A stretch of DNA of 64,000 bases, from positions 44,180 through 108,179 of the forward strand of contig JAMPIV010019865.1 in assembly GCA_024509875.1 (NCBI GenBank), in the 5' to 3' direction. The position numbers were made by a program, and so were the translations under genes. Each line of letters starts with the position of its first letter. Within the stretch, counting starts at the first letter, position 1. Source of the DNA: Oreohelix idahoensis. Taxonomy: Eukaryota; Mollusca; Gastropoda; Stylommatophora; Oreohelicidae. A model generated the notes under the pieces. That model did not search any database. It was not told the origin of the DNA and saw only the letters and a program-made list of their open reading frames with translations. Below are positions 1 through 8,949 of the stretch, one piece after another.

Positions 1-147
1 CAGGCTAACCTCAAGGACTGTCTCAACAGGAATCTGAAATCAATATGTAATGCAAGGTGCCAAGATGTAAGTTGGCACAAATATTTTCAAATACGCCACA
101 GCAACAACGTGTATTTTTTAAAAGAGTTAATTCAACCACATATTTAC

Positions 148-277
148 CTCTCTGCCTTTCCTCTTCTTGTCATGTAGCTTCTTGTTTTCTTGTATTTGTT
201 TGCCCATCTCAACTGCCCATAGTTCAGCAAAGTAGCTGGGATCTGTATAAAACTTCATGCTGCTTTTGCCATCCTCC
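148..277 (-). CDS. WASF: WASF/WAVE (SCAR) gene, internal coding exon (third seen)
   Basis: Reading the minus strand, a pyrimidine-rich tract ending in TTCCATTAG leads into an open exon that stops at GAG followed by the donor GTAAAT. The exon supplies one base to finish the previous codon and then 43 codons. It encodes the block MKFYTDPSYFAELW followed by a Lys/Glu/Arg-rich helix, which matches the conserved KFYTDPSYFF-LW segment at the end of the SCAR-homology domain of WAVE proteins. WAVE proteins sit in the WAVE regulatory complex (with ABI, NAP1, SRA1/CYFIP and HSPC300) at the leading edge and switch on Arp2/3 actin nucleation. The phase fits the AG left by the exon at 4431-4584, giving an Arg codon across the junction. 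The proline-rich and VCA parts of the gene must lie beyond the left edge. Family and exon are clear; which paralog is not. Confidence 0.9.
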
Positions 278-324
278 CTAATGGAAGAATCAGAAGAAAT
301 TTAATCAAACAAGCCTCAGTGTCA

Positions 325-945
325 CTTCCACTTAATCTTCAGCTCACAAAGGAGCACAGGCCTTAAACAAATATATGCCATCCTCCTGAAGTATGCCATC
401 CTCCTGAAGTATGCCAGCCTCCTGAAGTATGCCATCCTCCTGAAGTATGCCATCCTCCTGAAGTATGCCATCCTCCTGAAGTATGCCATCCCCCTGAAGT
501 ATGCCATCCCCCTGAAGTATGCCATCCCCCTGAAGTATGCCATCCCCCTGAAGTATGCCATCCCCCTGAAGTATGCCATCCCCCTGAAGTATGCCATCCT
601 CCTGAAGTATGCCATCCTCCTGAAGTATGCCATCCTCCTGAAGTATGCCATCCTCCTGAAGTATGCCATCCTCCTGAAGTATGCCATCCTCCTGAAGTAT
701 GCCATCCTCCTGAAGTGTGCCATCCTCCTGAAGTGTGCCATCCTCCTGAAGTATACCATCCTCCTGAAGTATACCATCCTCCTGATGTATACCATCCTCC
801 TGAAGTATACCATCCTCCTGAAGTATACCATCCTCCTGAAGTATGCCATCCTCCTGAAGTATGCCATCATTAGCTCCAGGTCTTTCCATGCCTTCCTCAT
901 CATTCTCAAATCAGTACTCTATTCCAAATGTTTTTCAGTCTATCT
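325..945. repeat. Dispersed repeat with an internal 18-bp minisatellite expansion
   Basis: Bases 330-372 (AGCTCACAAAGGAGCACAGG onward) and 870-940 (CCAGGTCTTTCCATGCCTTC onward) match, in order, the two halves of a shorter repeat at 12826-12950. The stretch between them, about 372-872, is some 28 copies of an 18-base unit, TATGCCATCCTCCTGAAG. Point variants run in blocks (six adjacent CCCCCTG copies, a run of TATACC copies). A multiple of three gives long periodic open frames on the minus strand, which are by-products and not a gene. Confidence 0.85.
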
Positions 946-1085
946 CTGCTTCTCTAGCCGACGGTCGAGAAAATATGGGCCTAACACCATATTCCCAATA
1001 TGCCTCAATGGGCGTGTAACGGGATCCTTTTTTCCTTTCTGCTTCTCTAGGAATTTCACAATAAGAAATGCCTTAACGTAATGTT

Positions 1086-1310
1086 ATCAACAAGTTTCCT
1101 GAATGTGTGTCCTAGCCATCTCCAGCGCCTTCTTCTCATCTCTTTTACTACTGGAATTTGTCTGGTTCTTATTATCAGTTCCACACTGGAGACCTTGTCG
1201 ATCATTTCAATCCATCTATTCTATGTGAGCCCCCATTTATGAAATATGTAACTTCTAGGTTGTTATTGTTGTTCTCCATGTTTCATAGCCATACAAAAGG
1301 ACTGGGTATC
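1086..1310 (-). pseudogene. LINE 3' fragment (reverse-transcriptase C-terminal region)
   Basis: The stretch parallels 11293-11500: a TGTCTGGTTCTT block, a CACTGGAGACCTTGTCGATC block and CATGTTTCATAGCCATACAA. Read on the minus strand the last block encodes a degraded version of the LLYGSETW motif found in the C-terminal part of non-LTR retrotransposon polymerases. It is short, broken and 5'-truncated. The SINE at 1311-1530 adjoins it. Confidence 0.6.
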
Positions 1311-1530
1311 ACTAGGTATGGTAAATAGCTGATACTGCGGTAGGGAAGTGGTGTAAGAGACTTTATGAGGTGATGCTTTTGCCTACCGTACCTCAAGAGC
1401 ACAATCAGGTACCCACTTTTACAACTTAGTAGATTAAAGCATGATGCAACTTGGCTCTGAACCCAGTAACTTTGCCTTCAGAATCAAGTGCTCTAATTAC
1501 TTTGCTGCTCAGCACTCATGAGTATCACTA
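1311..1530 (-). repeat. tRNA-derived SINE with a conserved central domain
   Basis: On the minus strand a tRNA-like head (about 1530-1450) contains TTAGAGCACTTGATTCTGAA and the B-box-like GGGTTCAGAGCC. It is followed by a body with GTGGGTACCTGATTGTGCTC and CACCTCATAAAGTC. The same body motif recurs at 26600-26715 and 48110-48240. Head plus shared body is the usual SINE layout. It is non-coding and would be moved by LINE enzymes. Confidence 0.65.
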
Positions 1531-1756
1531 CAACTAGCAAAAACTAATCAAGAATGCTTCAGTATCAATTTTTAAAATGTGTTGAAATCTCACAAACTGG
1601 TAATAAGTCAGCTTTGTTTTTTTTACATATTGATATAACAACAAAAATCATTTTAAATTCATTGTAATGATGAAAAAACATTAAAACTAGAAAATGTATT
1701 GTACAGTAACGCTCAGTAGACCAAAAGAATAGGAATGGCCAAATCTACATTTAAAA

Positions 1757-2398
1757 ACATGAGACAAATACTGACATCTAAACAACATGAGACAAATACT
1801 GACATCTAAACAACATGAGACAAATACTGACATCTAAACAACATGAGACAAATACTGACATCTAAACCACATGAGACAAATACTGACATCTAAACAACAT
1901 GAGACAAATACTGACATCTAAACAACATGAGACAAATACTGACATCTAAACAACATGAGACAAATACTGACATCTAAACAACATGAGACAAATACTGACA
2001 TCTAAACAACATGAGACAAATACTGACATCTAAACAACATGAGACAAATACTGACATCTAAACAACATGAGACAAATACTGACATCTAAACCACATGAGA
2101 CAAATACTGACATCTAAACAACATGAGACAAATACTGACATCTAAACAACATGAGACAAATACTGACATCTAAACAACATGAGACAAATACTGACATCTA
2201 AACCACATGAGACAAATACTGACATCTAAACAACATGAGACAAATACTGACATCTAAACCACATGAGACAAATACTGACATCTAAACAACATGAGACAAA
2301 TACTGACATCTAAACAACATGAGACAAATACTGACATCTAAACAACATGAGACAAATACTGACATCTAAACCACATGAGACAAATACTGACATCTAAA
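1757..2398. repeat. 28-bp minisatellite, about 23 copies
   Basis: The unit AACATGAGACAAATACTGAC followed by ATCTAAAC is repeated head to tail with almost no change. The only common variant is AAACAAC versus AAACCAC, scattered through the array. Such homogeneity points to recent amplification. It lies in an intron of the WASF gene. Confidence 0.95.
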
Positions 2399-2429
2399 CT
2401 ATTAACTTAGAACCATCAAATGTTATTTA

Positions 2430-2712
2430 TATTCTTCATTACTGTGTGGTGATGACACATGGACAATGAACAAGAAATTAGAAGAAAGAATTAATGCTCT
2501 CGAGGTGTGAATATATAGGAGAATGGGGCACATCTCATGGAAAGAGAAGAAAACAAATAAAGAGGTCATAAAAAACCTAAGAATGAAAAGAGAATTAGTG
2601 AAGGAGATCAAAATTAGACAGCTAAAATATTTTGGTTACGTAAAAAGACATAACACCTTACTGAAGACCATAATAGCAAATCATGCTTGGGATTCCAGGA
2701 AAGGAAGAAGCA
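2430..2712 (+). pseudogene. LINE polymerase C-terminal fragment
   Basis: From 2430 the plus strand reads SSLLCGDDTWTMNKKLEERI, an in-frame stop, then IYRRMGHISWKEKKTNKEV and IRQLKYFGYVKRH. This follows the 3'-end region of many non-LTR polymerases (LLYG-E-W, then RRMLRISW, then QL-YLGH--RH). It ends in the RGR--T-W type motif at about 2710, where it joins a different part of a second LINE. One stop codon at 2517 and no start mark it as dead. Its tandem position with the next entry suggests recombination between two copies, with the shared bases AAGACTGGAT at the join. Confidence 0.7.
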
Positions 2713-4369
2713 AGACTGGATAACACCAGAAACACTAAACACCATAACACTGAGAAAGGAAATGAAAAGAAAGAAAACAGAAGCGAAGTCCCCCAGGTTA
2801 AAGCAACTATATAGCGAACAGTACAGTCAGCTGGACAAGGAAGTTAAACGCCAAACCCGAGCCAACAAAAGGAATTTCCTAGACGATCTTGCAAGACAGG
2901 CAGAAGAGGCAGCACTGAGAAATGAACAAAACACAGTATACAAAATAACTAAATTCATCAGCGGAAAACGAGGTGCAAACAATATTACATTAGTAAGAGA
3001 TAAGCAAGGAAATCTCATCACGACAGCAGAGGGACAGGAAACAAGATGGGCAGAACACTTCAGAGAAACTCTGAACAAGGAACCACCAGAGACACAATTG
3101 AATGTTCCTGAGGCTGAAAACGATCTAGATGTAAATACAGACATTCCACGAAAAGAAGAAATCATCACAGCAATCAAAGGGTTAAAGAACAGAAAAGCTC
3201 CTGGCCATGATAACTTAAATGCAGAGCTATTTAAGACAGACCCTGAGCTAGCAGCAGAACTATTAGAACCACTATTTGCACAAGTCTGGAAAATGGGGAC
3301 AACACCATCAGAGTGGAACAAAGGAATAATTGTCAAATTGCCCAAGAAGGGAGATCTTGCAGACTGCAATAATTGGAGAGGAATCACTCTTCTCTCAGTT
3401 CCCAGCAAAATACTAGGCAGGATAATTATACAGAGAATTTCAAAAGCAGTAGACCACAAACTGAGGAAAGAACAAGCAGGATTTAGAAAGAACAGAAGAT
3501 GTGTAGATCATATATTCATTCTCAGGAACATTATAGAGCAGTGCTCAGAATGGCAAAGACAGCTGTACATTAATTTCGTTGATTTTGAAAAGGCTTTTGA
3601 CAGCATACATAGGGACAGTTTATGGAAAATACTGAGGGCTTATGGTATTCCAAGCTGCATAGTGTCAATCATAAAAAGCCTCTATGCCAACTTTACATGT
3701 AGTGTTGGGCAGAGCAACCTAACCTTTGAGGTGAAGACAGGAGTACGACAGAGATGCCCCTTATCAACCACTCTATTTTTAACAGTCATAGACTGGGTGA
3801 TGCGGCAGACAACAGAGGGCAGTCCAAGAGGAATAAGATGGACTACATTTTCTATATTAGAAGATCTGGAATATGCAGATGACATTGCACTACTAGCACA
3901 TTCACATCAACATATCCAAGAAAAAACGGACAGACTTAATAAGTTTAGCCAGCAGGTGGGCTTGAACATCAATTTAAGGAAGTCAGAGGTCATGACGCTC
4001 AATGTGAGCAACCCTGAGCCCATATCGGTAAGGAATCAGCAACTGGTACAGACAGACACCTTCACATACCTAGGATGCATAGTAACACCAGACGGCGGGG
4101 CAGGCAAAGACATCAACATCAGAATGAATAAGGCAAGAACAGCTTTTTTTAGCCTAAACAACATCTGGAAGTCCTCTCAATACAGCACAAGCACAAAATT
4201 AAGATTATATCAGAGCTGTGTGCTTTCTGTGCTTCTCTATGGTGCGGAATGCTGGAGAGTTACAGAGAAGGAAATGTCGAAATTGTCCTCTTTTCACACA
4301 ACATGCCTAAGAAAAATTCACCGAATCTTTTGGCCGAATACCACACTTTTGTTGTGGAATGGCAGCTGA
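2687..4369 (+). pseudogene. LINE (non-LTR retrotransposon) reverse transcriptase, 5'-truncated
   Basis: A 560-codon open frame carries a near-complete reverse transcriptase. A basic helix region (DWITPETLNT onward) comes first, then KAPGHDNLNAELF (finger motif), FVDFEKAFDS (palm A, catalytic Asp), the GVRQ-CPLS turn, LEYADDIALLAHS (palm C, catalytic Asp pair), GLNINLRKSEVM, FTYLGCIV and VLLYGAECW. Such enzymes copy the element RNA at a nicked genomic site. The upstream AP-endonuclease half is absent and the 3' end is cut at about 4369, so it could not act alone. In the GVRQGCPLS motif Gly is replaced by Arg (GVRQRCPLS). The frame is otherwise open over 1.7 kb, so inactivation was recent or by truncation at insertion. 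The precise clade (RTE- or CR1-related) was not resolved. It sits in an intron antisense to WASF, ending 60 bases from an exon. Confidence 0.85.
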
Positions 4370-4404
4370 GGATGATGAGACCACACTATGCCTTAATAAG
4401 AAAA

Positions 4405-4430
4405 CTGCCCACCCTACCTGCCCACCCTAC
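4405..4430 (-). promoter_or_regulatory. Tandemly duplicated splice donor of the WASF exon
   Basis: Directly after the exon ending at 4431 the minus strand reads GTAGGGTGGGCAG twice, exactly, in 26 bases. Both copies place an AG before GTAGGG, so two equal donor sites lie 13 bases apart. Use of the outer one would add 13 bases and shift the reading frame. The annotated phase with the exon at 148-277 needs the inner site. Confidence 0.75.
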
Positions 4431-4584
4431 CTAAACTTGTCCAGTTTGTCCAGGGCTGGTGGAGCATCACATTTATCATAAGCCTCCAGAATGGCTCTAG
4501 GCACCGTGCTCCGTGACAGCACTTGCTGCTCTTTGATGATAGAGCTCTTGAATGGTTTCTGCAAGTGAATGTCCTGGAGATTCA
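4431..4584 (-). CDS. WASF: WASF/WAVE (SCAR) gene, second coding exon
   Basis: On the minus strand the acceptor TATTTTCAG opens a 154-base exon that ends AAGTTTAG before the donor GTAGGG. The first two bases complete a Leu codon begun by the exon at 16906-17216, and the last two start an Arg codon completed by the exon at 148-277. The peptide contains LQDIHLQKPFKSS, then EQQVLSRSTVP, then a Pro-containing stretch ending LDKFR. This follows WAVE proteins closely (LQDI..KKAFKSS, a QQVLS-type block, then a PPPLN-like stretch and an Arg). It is the middle of the SCAR-homology domain, which packs in the WAVE complex with ABI and HSPC300. The donor lies in a 13-base exact tandem duplication (4405-4430). 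A LINE pseudogene ends about 60 bases downstream and a minisatellite begins about 20 bases upstream, so this exon is closely hemmed in by repeats. Confidence 0.93.
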
Positions 4585-4599
4585 CTGAAAATATTCACA

Positions 4600-5050
4600 A
4601 AAGTTTTAAAAAATGTGACATCATCAATGGTGTGAAAATACTGCAGTGTAAATACAAAAGAATGTGATATCACCAATGGTGTGGAAATACTGCAATGTCA
4701 AGACAAAGGAATGTGATATCACTAATGGTGTGGAAATACTGCAATGTCAAGACAAAGGAATGTGATATCACCAATGGTGTGGAAATTCTGCAATGTCAAG
4801 ACAAAGGAATGTGATATCACCAATGGTGTGAAAATACTGCAATGTCAAGACAAAGGAATGTGATATCACCAATGGTGTGGAAATACTGCAATGTCAAGAC
4901 AAAGGAATGTGATATCACTAATGGTGTGGAAATACTGCAATGTCAAGACAAAGGAATGTGATATCACCAATGGTGTGGAAATACTGCAATGTCAAGACAA
5001 AGGAATGTGATATCACCAATGGTGTGGAAATACTGCAATGTCACGACAAA
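4600..5050. repeat. 49-bp minisatellite, about 9 copies
   Basis: The unit contains AAAGGAATGTGATATCACCA then ATGGTGTGGAAATACTGCAA then TGTCAAGAC. Each unit includes the perfect palindrome GTGATATCAC. The outermost copies are the most diverged, as expected for an array homogenised from the middle. It lies in a WASF intron, directly upstream (on the minus strand) of the exon at 4431-4584. Confidence 0.9.
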
Positions 5051-5084
5051 GAAATATAAAGGATAACAAATGCTGAAAGCTGCT

Positions 5085-5300
5085 CTTTAAGTTCTCATGG
5101 GTCTTATGAAGGGACAAAGAAAGAACTACTGCACCCTCAGGCATGTCGTATAAGGTGACTAACATGAGGTTGTGCATAGGGCTGGCAGCCTCATCATATA
5201 AAACAAAATGCCACAGAAACCACAGCTTGCAACTACTTAGTACATGATTCCTACAGGACCAGCTGCTGTCATGGCTCCATGCTCTGTAAGAAGCACAAAG
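5085..5300 (+). repeat. SINE-like dispersed repeat X, copy 1
   Basis: Landmarks in order are GGGACAAAGAAAGAACTACT, AGGTGACTAACATGAGGTTG, GGCAGCCTCA, a CCACAG-AACCACAGC block, GACCAGCTGCTGTCATGGCT and CCATGCTCTGTAAG. The same landmarks recur at 5453-5600 (minus), 17390-17565 (minus), 23435-25645 (plus, split by a Tigger) and 26820-27050 (plus). The length of about 220 bases and absence of coding suggest a SINE or small non-autonomous element; its ends are not defined. Confidence 0.65.
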
Positions 5301-5452
5301 GAAAAATTAATAAAACGCTGACAGCAAAAATAAAAAAATAAAAAACACACACACACACACAATTTAGAGACATCACCAAAAGAAAGATGGAAGCAACCAA
5401 ACTAACCATCAACACTTGTCTCCTTCATTCCTCATTGACCATTTTGTTCCTT

Positions 5453-5600
5453 ATGCAGCACGGAGCCCACCGCTGTAGCTGGTCACTTCTGCATGAAGCC
5501 TGCATCCAACATTAATGTGCTCTTGTAGTGATAGTTTCTGTAGCCACTAATTTTACATAATGAGGTTGTCAGCCTCATACACAACCACATATTAGCTGCT
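5453..5600 (-). repeat. SINE-like dispersed repeat X, copy 2 (inverted)
   Basis: GCACGGAGCCCACCGCTGTA, CTGGTCACTTCTGCATGAAG and AATGAGGTTGTCAGCCTCAT match the reverse complement of copy 1, so the two copies form an inverted pair about 150 bases apart. A short (CA)n tract lies between them (5346-5361). Confidence 0.6.
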
Positions 5601-5731
5601 ACTCCTGTTCTTTCCTCTTTTATATAAACAATAAAGAAAAATTACCAAACTCTCCCCTTATGATTCCACAAACCATTTTGTGTATTTTAACAGTTTCATA
5701 TGACCTACATAACTGATTTTACACTCTAATT

Positions 5732-5920
5732 TAGTGGTTCTCAACGTGGACCACATGCCTCCCCCCCTTCCCCTCAGGAGGCCATGCCATATTTCTAGGG
5801 GGCCACAGTAAGATGGTAAAGTGCCTGTTTTCAAGCTAACAGCAACTATGATAGGGGGCCCACAGAGGTAAATGAGGCTCAGAAGGGGGCCATGAGCAAA
5901 AAAATGGTTGAGAACCCCTG
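5732..5920. mobile_element. hAT-type MITE (189 bp) with 8-bp TSD
   Basis: Ends are TAGTGGTTCTCAAC and GTTGAGAACCCCTG, an inverted pair close to the common hAT terminus CAGNGGTTCTCAAC. It is flanked on both sides by the exact 8-base duplication CTCTAATT (5724-5731 and 5921-5928). No coding capacity. It would need an hAT transposase in trans. Confidence 0.88.
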
Positions 5921-5967
5921 CTCTAATTAAATTATATGATCTTGTTAAGAGTATTTATGTTCTAAAA

Positions 5968-7408
5968 CAGGGGCGAGTAATAAGATTTTTAGCCAAGCCA
6001 CAGGTGTGGTGAGTTTCTGATTGATTTCCTGCATCAAATATTTTTTAAAAGTTCCTGCTTTGATTAAAGGAGAAAATCTAAAATTCCCTTAAATGACTTT
6101 ATATTCTTGCTTACAGAGTCCAACACAAATCAAGGAAGTTCAATGCTTTTAAAAATATCAATGTGAAACCTTGTATTATTTCTGTCTGATCAACTGGTCC
6201 AAATTTGGTTCATTGTCTGAACTCAACCACATCTCAAGAACATCATTCGAGATCTGTATTTCAACTTTATCAAAGTGACTGAGGAAAACGTTCGTTCACA
6301 GAGCCACGTTGAGTCAACTACCCAAAAAAAAATTTTGCAACAGCCAGTTTCAAAGTATAACGCTTCTCATTTTTCAGAAGATATTTCCAACTGAACAACC
6401 CTTGAGATCAACTTCAGAGTGGACCCAGAAGCTTTGCAACATGAGCATAGCAGCTTCAAATCTACATTTTTCCAAGCACAACATAAGTGATAAGTTCTTG
6501 TGTTGAATTTTCAATGGTGACGTGCAATAGATCTTTCAAGAATTCTGTTCTCCCAGCTTAATCTGATGTCTTCTTTCTTCTCGTGATATCACCATGGATT
6601 TTGTTTTGGAGCAAATGCCAAGTCAACAGAATAAAATCAGAAAAGTCCTACTCACATTTCTTAATAAAATTGTCCAACCAGTTAACATACTGATATATTT
6701 TCTGAAAATGACAATCAAACTCTTCATCTGTGTCTAACTAACTAACTCAGCCGTTCCTCTTCTACTGTGAGGTGTAGAGGTTTGGAAGAGAGAGAGCCAT
6801 ACTATCTTATCGGGTGTCTTCCTCCTAGCCTGGTTCCATTCTAGTCGTCAGTCCTTTAGTGAGGAATCCTCGATTTATGGCGTGAAAAAGTCTCCAAACT
6901 GCTGCCCTCCTAGTGTTGCCAACTCTTCTTTGATGCCTTTTATCTGCGTCACGATAAGGATTCAGTTTTGGCAAGTGCTTGAAATCTTCCTTTTGCACTT
7001 GAACCATACGAAGATTCAGTTTCAACTTCAACTCTCAAATGTGTTGTGCTTGATCACTGATCAGTTTTCCTTTCCACTGAAGCTTCATACTGAGTTTATT
7101 CTAATGTCAAATTATATGGAAAGGGAAGAACCTTCTGAGTTTTCAGGACAGGCCAAAAATTTCAGTGTACATATTTTCAGTGTACAATTTTTTTAATGAA
7201 ATTTTTGTTCAGTATCATACTTACGTACTTAGTCGTTCCTCCTCTACCTTGAGTTGTAGAGGTTTGGAAGAGAGAGCGCCATACTATCCTATCAGCTGTC
7301 TTCCTTCTGGCCTGTTCAGTATTATGCAAGAGCTAACACTCCAAATCACCACATTTTTGTTGCCTGTTCACCACATGTCTTGACTAGCGAACCAATTGCC
7401 CACCCCTG
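5968..7408. mobile_element. hAT-type element (about 1.4 kb) carrying LINE fragments
   Basis: The left end CAGGGGCGAGTAATAA and the right end TTGCCCACCCCTG are inverted versions of the well-known hAT terminus CAGGGGTGGGCAA. Flanks TTCTAAAA (5960-5967) and CTCTAAAT (7409-7416) are related but differ at two of eight positions, either from decay or because the element recombined between monomers. The interior encodes no transposase that I can see. It holds RTE-like LINE scraps at about 6530-7325. Confidence 0.7.
6530..7325 (-). pseudogene. RTE-like LINE 3' fragments
   Basis: Three pieces match the fuller copy at 14822-15729. One is at 6530-6600 (TTCTCCCAGCTTAATCTGAT through CACCATGGATTTTGTTTT). 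The second is at about 6745-6960, from the 3' end GCCGTTCCTCTTCTACTGTG into GAGGAATCCTCGATTTATGG, with an internal deletion at about 6856. The third is at about 7218-7320 (TTAGTCGTTCCTCCTCTACC). All are antisense to the plus strand and non-coding now. Confidence 0.7.
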
Positions 7409-7590
7409 CTCTAAATTAAATGCTTTAAGTGGCCAAGTTATATGATCTAGTTAACTGTTTTTAATGCTCTAAGTTACTTTACATGATCTAGTTTTGTATA
7501 CTTTAACAGATAAATATGATCTACTTAAACAATTTTATGCCCTAATTAAATGTATTATACGACCAAGTTAAGAGTATATATGCTCTAAAT

Positions 7591-8856
7591 CAAGGTTTCT
7601 CAATTGGGGTTTCACGGAACCCTAGGATTAAGCAACAGGTTGCTATGGGTTACACGAGAAATCATAACTGAAAAAAATAAATCATTTTTTTAAAACTTTG
7701 GGCGCTAGGCGATGTTAGCGCTCGCAGTGGTGGGCATTGACCAAGCAGCCACTGTGTTCACTCTTGCACATTCCACAATTCATCAGCATCTTGTAGATGT
7801 AGAAATTTGTGATAAGATTTTTAGGCCTACTTGGGTAAGGTTTAAAAAAATCAAGTGGGAAATTTAAAAATAGGAAATGCTGGTTTTTTTCTGCCTACAC
7901 AACTGACTTGCATTAGAGTTGATATTCTTTGTGGGGAGAGGAACCACACAACTGACTTGCATTAGAGTTGATATTCTTTGTGGGGAGAGGAACCACACAA
8001 CTGACTTGCATTAGATTTGATATTCTTTGTGGGGAGAGGAACCACACAACTGACTTGCATTAGATTTGATATTCTTTGTGGGGAGAGGAACCACACAACT
8101 GACTTGCATTAGAGTTGATATTCTTTGTGGGGAGGGGGAACCACACAACTGACTTGCATTAGAGTTGATATCCTTTGTGGGGAGGGGGAACCACACAACT
8201 GACTTGCTTTAGAGTTGATATCCTTTGTGGGGAGGGGGAACCACACAACTGACTTGCTTTAGAGTTGATATCCTTTGTGGGGAGGGGGAACCACACAACT
8301 GACTTGCATTAGAGTTGATATCCTTTGTGGGGAGGGGGAACCACACAACTGACTTGCATTAGAGTTGATATCCTTTGTGGGGAGGGGGAACCACACAACT
8401 GACTTGCATTAGAGTTGATATCCTTTGTGGGGAGGGGGAACCACAACTGACTTGCATTAGAGTTGATATCCTTTGTGGAGAGGGGGAACCACACAACTGA
8501 CTTGCATTAGAGTTGATATCCTTTGTGGGAAGGGGGAACCACAACTGACTTGCATTAGAGTTGATATCCTTTGTGGGAAGGGGAACCACACAACTGACTT
8601 GCATTAGAGTTGGTATCCTTTGTGAAAAGGGGGAACCACACAAAAATAGTAGGCAAATAGGGTGGCTAAAAAACAAAACAAAAAACAGATCTGCAGAAAA
8701 AAACCATTCTCTACTCAAAACAGCACTGAAAATTGTTATTGGATTATTATATTTATAAAAAACTTACAGATCACGCTAAGGTACCCTGCAGGGTTTCCAT
8801 GACACATGAAAATTATTTCAAGGGTTCCTCATGGACAAAAAGTATGGGAAAGGCTG
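7591..8856. mobile_element. hAT-type element (about 1.27 kb) with internal minisatellite
   Basis: The left end CAAGGTTTCTCAATTGGGG and the right end TATGGGAAAGGCTG resemble degenerate hAT termini. The exact 8-base duplication CTCTAAAT flanks both sides (7583-7590 and 8857-8864). Subterminal GGAACCCTAGG and AAGGGTTCCTCATGG blocks are further inverted matches. No transposase reading frame remains; the middle is mostly the 50-bp array. Confidence 0.78.
7890..8645. repeat. 50-bp minisatellite, about 15 copies
   Basis: The unit runs GATATCCTTTGTGGGGAGGG, GGAACCACACAACTGACTTG, CATTAGAGTT. Left-hand copies carry ATTCTTTG with GAGAGG, and right-hand copies ATCCTTTG with GAGGGGG, so variants are spatially clustered. 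The whole array is contained within the hAT-type element 7591-8856. Confidence 0.92.
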
Positions 8857-8949
8857 CTCTAAATAAATGCTTTAAGAGACCAAGTGACTGTTTTTGTGTG
8901 TGCCCTAAACAATTTATATGATGACGTTTAATGTTTTCATCCTCTAAAT

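Noticed and set aside
322..909. Two long minus-strand open frames of 195 and 181 codons made of MAYFRR- or DGILQE-type repeats
   Set aside because: They are translations of the 18-bp minisatellite, whose length is a multiple of three; any frame without a stop stays open. No gene signals.
8011..8718. Repetitive open frames (GSPSPQRISTLMQVSC type) on the minus strand
   Set aside because: By-products of the 50-bp minisatellite.
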